The translations under genes and the position numbers were made by a program. Positions 6,556-9,423 of a stretch of 9,423 bases of DNA are shown here, piece after piece (the stretch's first letter is position 1; each line of letters begins with the position of its first letter). This DNA is from Clostridiales bacterium (lineage in GTDB: Bacteria; Bacillota; Clostridia; Lachnospirales; Lachnospiraceae). The notes under the pieces are model-generated. The model was not told the origin of the DNA. It worked only from the letters and a program-made list of their open reading frames with translations, and made no database searches. The stretch lies in assembly GCA_012512995.1 (NCBI GenBank), contig JAAZDA010000257.1:1-9423 (forward strand). Direction: 5' to 3'.

Positions 6556-8208
6556 ATGCCGGCATTGATGATTGATGGACATACCAGCAATTATGAAAAA
6601 GGCACAACGTATGAAACGGTAGCAAATGAGTATCAGGAAGCGTATCACAACACCATCGCATTGATATACATAAATGGGAAGATGCGTGAACTGTCCAAGA
6701 AAGTCGACCGCGACGGAGTCCTTACTTTCATAACAACAAAAGATGCTACCGGACACAAAACATACTGCCGCACGGCCGAGATGATGCTTGTAAAAGCTGT
6801 TTCTGACTGTTACGGCCCGGGCGTTCATGTGAAGATAGAGTTTTCTATCGGAAACGGATATTATTGTCAGGTGGTTGATTCAGACGTACCGGTCGATGAT
6901 GCTTTTGCAGCCGCCATCGAAAAGAGAATGATGGAAATGGCAGAGGCGGAGATGCCTATCGTGAAGAAAACATATCCGATAGATGATGCCATTGCTCTTT
7001 TTGGGAGACAGGGAATGGCTGACAAGGTGAAGCTCTTTCATTTTCGCAGAAGTTCTACGATAAATGTGTATAACCTTGATGGCTATTTTGATTACTATTA
7101 CGGGTATATGCTCCCGGGCACAGGGTATGTCAGGAAGTTCCATGTGGAGGCATACAGTGGCGGGCTGATGCTTGTTTTGCCCACTGAGGACAATCCGGAT
7201 GTGGTTGAAGAGTTCAGGGACAGCAGACACCTTTTTGAAACGCTTAAACTCTCCCAGGACTGGGGAGACCTGGTGGACATAGCAAATGTCGGTGATCTCA
7301 ATGAACGGATATGTCAGGGCAGTATCAATGATATGATACTTGTTCAGGAAGCTCTTCAGGAGCGCAGGATCGGCGAGATAGCGGGAATGATAAACGAAAG
7401 AGAGAACGTGAAGTTCGTCCTGATCGCAGGACCCAGTTCATCCGGCAAAACAACATTCGCGCACAGACTTGCGATACAACTTAGATCTTTTGGCCTGAAG
7501 CCACATATAATCAGTCTCGATAATTATTTCGTGAACCGCGAGAAGACACCGGTAGATATAGACGGAAACTATGATTTTGACTGTCTTGAGGCAATTGATC
7601 TGGAGCTGTTCAATGATGATATGAATGATCTTCTTGACGGCGAAGAGGTCGAACTGCCGACTTTCAATTTCAAGGCCGGCAAACGTGAGTACAAGGGCAG
7701 AAAAATGAAGCTTCATGATGACGATATTCTTATCATCGAGGGCATTCATTGTCTCAATCCGAAGACTACTGAGGAATTGCCGGATGAGAATAAGTTCAAG
7801 ATATACACGAGTGCACTGACTACTCTCAATATTGATGACCACAACAGGATCCCGACGACAGATGCAAGGCTCCTGCGAAGAATGGTGCGTGATTCATGGC
7901 TTCGCGGATATGATGCGAGGCAGACACTGAATATATGGAAGAGCGTGCGCGAAGGTGAGGAACAGTACATTTTCCCTTATCAGGAGGATGCTGATACTGT
8001 TTTCAATTCGGTCCTCATATATGAGCTCTCGGTAATAAAGCAATATGCCGAGCCGCTTCTGTTCAACGTTAGAAAAGGAGAGCCTGAGTATTATGAGGCG
8101 AAGAGGCTGCTCAAGTTCCTCGATTATTTCGTTGGTGTAGATACGGCAGCAGTACCCAAGAATTCGCTTTGCAGAGAGTTTGTAGGAGGCGGAGGGTTCC
8201 AGTTGTAA
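6556..8208 (+). CDS. uridine kinase-like nucleoside kinase with ThrRS-like N-terminal domains
   Basis: The 550-residue product has two halves. The C-terminal half (about 285-490) is a P-loop kinase of the uridine kinase/phosphoribulokinase family. It has Walker A GPSSSGKT at 292-299, a substrate-site stretch SLDNYFVNRE and a Walker B-like DILIIEGIH. The likely reaction is ATP-dependent phosphorylation of uridine or a related nucleoside. The N-terminal half (about 1-280) resembles the TGS and second additional domain of threonyl-tRNA synthetase, but where ThrRS has a HxxxH zinc motif this protein has CRTAE, so editing activity is unlikely. Length is typical of these two-part proteins and far above the roughly 210 residues of classical Udk. 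ATG 6556 has AGGAGG (6545-6550) 5 nt upstream. It follows nif3 by 20 nt and may belong to the same operon. No terminator follows the stop. Substrate is not proven. Confidence 0.88.
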   Translation: MPALMIDGHTSNYEKGTTYETVANEYQEAYHNTIALIYINGKMRELSKKVDRDGVLTFITTKDATGHKTYCRTAEMMLVKAVSDCYGPGVHVKIEFSIGNGYYCQVVDSDVPVDDAFAAAIEKRMMEMAEAEMPIVKKTYPIDDAIALFGRQGMADKVKLFHFRRSSTINVYNLDGYFDYYYGYMLPGTGYVRKFHVEAYSGGLMLVLPTEDNPDVVEEFRDSRHLFETLKLSQDWGDLVDIANVGDLNERICQGSINDMILVQEALQERRIGEIAGMINERENVKFVLIAGPSSSGKTTFAHRLAIQLRSFGLKPHIISLDNYFVNREKTPVDIDGNYDFDCLEAIDLELFNDDMNDLLDGEEVELPTFNFKAGKREYKGRKMKLHDDDILIIEGIHCLNPKTTEELPDENKFKIYTSALTTLNIDDHNRIPTTDARLLRRMVRDSWLRGYDARQTLNIWKSVREGEEQYIFPYQEDADTVFNSVLIYELSVIKQYAEPLLFNVRKGEPEYYEAKRLLKFLDYFVGVDTAAVPKNSLCREFVGGGGFQL

Positions 8209-8231
8209 CGTCGTCTTTATAAAAAAGTAAT

Positions 8232-8260
8232 TTGACAAATTTTAGTCATATGAGTAAAGT
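8232..8260 (+). promoter_or_regulatory. sigma-A promoter of rnpB
   Basis: TTGACA at 8232-8237, a 17-nt spacer and TAAAGT at 8255-8260 place the start at about 8267-8269, which coincides with the first base of the RNase P RNA P1 helix. The -35 box is consensus; the -10 is weaker. The position match to the RNA 5' end supports it strongly. Confidence 0.82.
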
Positions 8261-8268
8261 TATCAGAC

Positions 8269-8630
8269 GGTGAGCAGAACGGGTGATCGCGGCTGCAGAT
8301 CCCGAAAGGGTGCAGGTGAGGAAAGTCCGGGCTTCACAGGGCAGGATGCCGGTTAACGGCCGGCGGAGGCGACTCCAGGGAAAGTGCAACAGAGAGCAGA
8401 CCGCAAAGTGCTGCGTAAGCAGTGCTTTGTAAGGGTGAAAGGGCAGTGTAAGAGACTACCGGCCATGTGGTAACACAGGGCGCATTGTAAACCCCATCCG
8501 AAGCAAGACCGAACAGAAGGTTACGGCCGGCCCGGCCAATCCTTCAGGTGGGTCGCTTGAGACTGCCGGCGACGGCAGTACTAGACAGATGATCATTCAA
8601 GACATAACCCGGCTTACAGTTCTGCTCACC
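8269..8630 (+). ncRNA. rnpB: RNase P RNA, bacterial class A
   Basis: This catalytic RNA removes 5' leaders from pre-tRNAs, including those encoded at the start of this window. The ends pair as a perfect 12-bp P1 helix (8269-8280 with 8619-8630), giving about 362 nt. Conserved core elements are visible in order. GAGGAAAGTCCGGGCTTC is the 5' P4 and CR-I region at about 8318-8335. GGGTGAAAGGGCAG and GTAAGAG form the P11/P12 area. GTAAACCCCATCC and GAAGCAAGACC follow, then AAGGTTACGGCC as the likely L15 loop that pairs with tRNA CCA. Near the 3' end are GGTGGGTCGCTTGAG and AACCCGGCTTA (CR-V and 3' P4 area). The overall arrangement aligns with E. coli rnpB, so I call it class A; Bacillus and relatives have class B. 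No intrinsic terminator follows. Confidence 0.97.
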
Positions 8631-8650
8631 TTATAAAAAATGGAGGAATG

Positions 8651-9423
8651 ATGACAAAGATCGATATAGTTTCCGGTTTTCTCGGAGCCGGCAAAACAAC
8701 ACTTATAAAGAAGCTTCTGGGGGAAGCCCTCGCAGGAACAAAAGTAGTACTGATTGAAAATGAATTCGGTGAGATCGGAATTGACGGCGGGTTCCTCAAA
8801 GAATCAGGGATCCAGATCCGTGAAATGAATGCAGGCTGTATCTGCTGTTCACTTGTCGGAGATTTTGGAACATCGCTTAAGGAAGTAATGGCGACATACG
8901 CGCCTGACAGGATCCTCATTGAACCATCAGGTGTCGGGAAACTTTCTGATGTCATGAGAGCCATAGAGGATGCATCAAAGGGCACCGATATGGAACTTAA
9001 CAGCGCGGTCGCTGTAGTTGATGCGAGCAAGGCAAAACTTTATATCAGGAATTTCGGTGAATTCTTCATCAATCAGATAGAGCACGCAGGGACGATCCTT
9101 CTAACCCGCGCTGACAGGACATCAGACAAAACAATGAATGAGGCAATAGAGCTTCTTCGTGAGCACAATCCGAGGGCAACTATTATTACGACACCTCTGG
9201 GTGAGCTCGATGGTAAGGCTGTTCTTGATACGATAGAAGGCAATGATGATCTGCAGAAGCAGATGCTTGATGAAGTCCTTGCCTCACATAAAGATGAAGA
9301 ACATGAGCACCATCATCATCATCACCATCATCATGACGAAGATCACGACGATGATGACGACGAAGATGATGACGATGACGATCACGACGACGATCACGAC
9401 GAACACGAGCACCACCATCATCA
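8651..9423 (+). CDS. CobW/COG0523-type G3E GTPase, probable metallochaperone (3' end outside window)
   Basis: 257 complete codons are visible and the frame is open at the window end. The N-terminal G3E GTPase domain has Walker A GFLGAGKTT at 9-17, ENEFGEIGID, the family's CxCC metal motif as CICC at 63-66, and EPSG at 91-94. Where many members have NKxD for guanine recognition this one has TRAD at 152-155. From residue 213 a metal-binding tract begins, with nine consecutive His at 220-228, then Asp/Glu runs and further His. COG0523 proteins deliver or sequester zinc, cobalt or other metals at the expense of GTP; which metal is not evident. The CobW C-terminal domain would lie beyond the window. 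GGAGG (8642-8646) is 4 nt from ATG 8651 and only 1 nt from the in-frame ATG 8648, so 8651 is preferred. No promoter is visible between rnpB and this gene. Confidence 0.9.
   Translation, partial: MTKIDIVSGFLGAGKTTLIKKLLGEALAGTKVVLIENEFGEIGIDGGFLKESGIQIREMNAGCICCSLVGDFGTSLKEVMATYAPDRILIEPSGVGKLSDVMRAIEDASKGTDMELNSAVAVVDASKAKLYIRNFGEFFINQIEHAGTILLTRADRTSDKTMNEAIELLREHNPRATIITTPLGELDGKAVLDTIEGNDDLQKQMLDEVLASHKDEEHEHHHHHHHHHDEDHDDDDDEDDDDDDHDDDHDEHEHHHH
9302..9423 (+). repeat. low-complexity CAT/CAC and GAT/GAC tract encoding His/Asp/Glu
   Basis: From 9302 to the window end the DNA is built almost only from CAT, CAC, GAT, GAC, GAA and GAG codons. It encodes His-Glu, nine His, then Asp runs of five, six and three broken by single Glu and His, then a second His cluster at the edge. 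Synonymous codons are mixed (CAT with CAC, GAT with GAC), so the tract is not a pure trinucleotide microsatellite. It may still vary in length by slippage. The tract continues past the window. Confidence 0.85.

Noticed and set aside
8626..9030. Minus-strand reading frame of 134 codons opposite the CobW-like gene
   Set aside because: The + strand encodes a clear GTPase with all expected motifs, so the antisense frame is a shadow.
9302..9423. Tandem repeat as a CRISPR array or engineered His tag
   Set aside because: It has no repeat-spacer organisation. It is in frame within a COG0523-type gene, where natural His-rich tracts are expected, and uses mixed synonymous codons.

Overview
The window looks like a chromosomal housekeeping region of a clostridial Firmicute, most likely Lachnospiraceae or a close relative. 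This is an inference from several things: moderate GC content, strong GGAGG-type ribosome binding sites, two probable TTG starts, class A RNase P RNA, and a dgt-dnaG-rpoD-trmK-nif3 gene order. All recognised genes lie on the + strand. No mobile element, CRISPR array or phage gene was seen.

Region 1 (1-162) is the 3' end of a gene for a small zinc-ribbon protein cut by the window edge, followed by an inverted repeat. Region 2 (267-684) holds three tRNA genes: Val(CAC), Leu(CAG) and Leu(AAG). A consensus sigma-A promoter lies between the Val and Leu genes, and a strong intrinsic terminator follows the last one. The AAG anticodon is unusual for bacteria and suggests inosine decoding of the CUN leucine box.

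Region 3 (820-6535) is a tightly spaced gene run resembling the macromolecular synthesis operon. It encodes a dGTPase-like HD hydrolase, DNA primase (DnaG), the primary sigma factor (RpoD/SigA), the tRNA(adenine-22-N1)-methyltransferase TrmK and a Nif3-family dimetal protein. The run links dNTP turnover, replication priming, transcription initiation and tRNA modification. rpoD and trmK overlap at TGATG, so they may be translationally coupled. Region 4 (6556-8208) encodes a 550-residue uridine-kinase-like protein with an N-terminal half resembling the TGS and second additional domains of threonyl-tRNA synthetase.

Region 5 (8232-8630) is rnpB with its own consensus promoter and a perfect 12-bp P1 helix closing the RNA. 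No terminator follows it: 20 nt later begins a COG0523/CobW-type GTPase gene, which runs off the window. That protein carries a striking His/Asp/Glu-rich metal-binding tract.

Most of the window is conserved core-genome material. I did not find a convincing undescribed system. The points most worth checking are the tRNA-Leu(AAG), the rnpB-GTPase junction, the acidic/His tract of that GTPase, and the degenerate editing-like domain of the kinase-like protein.
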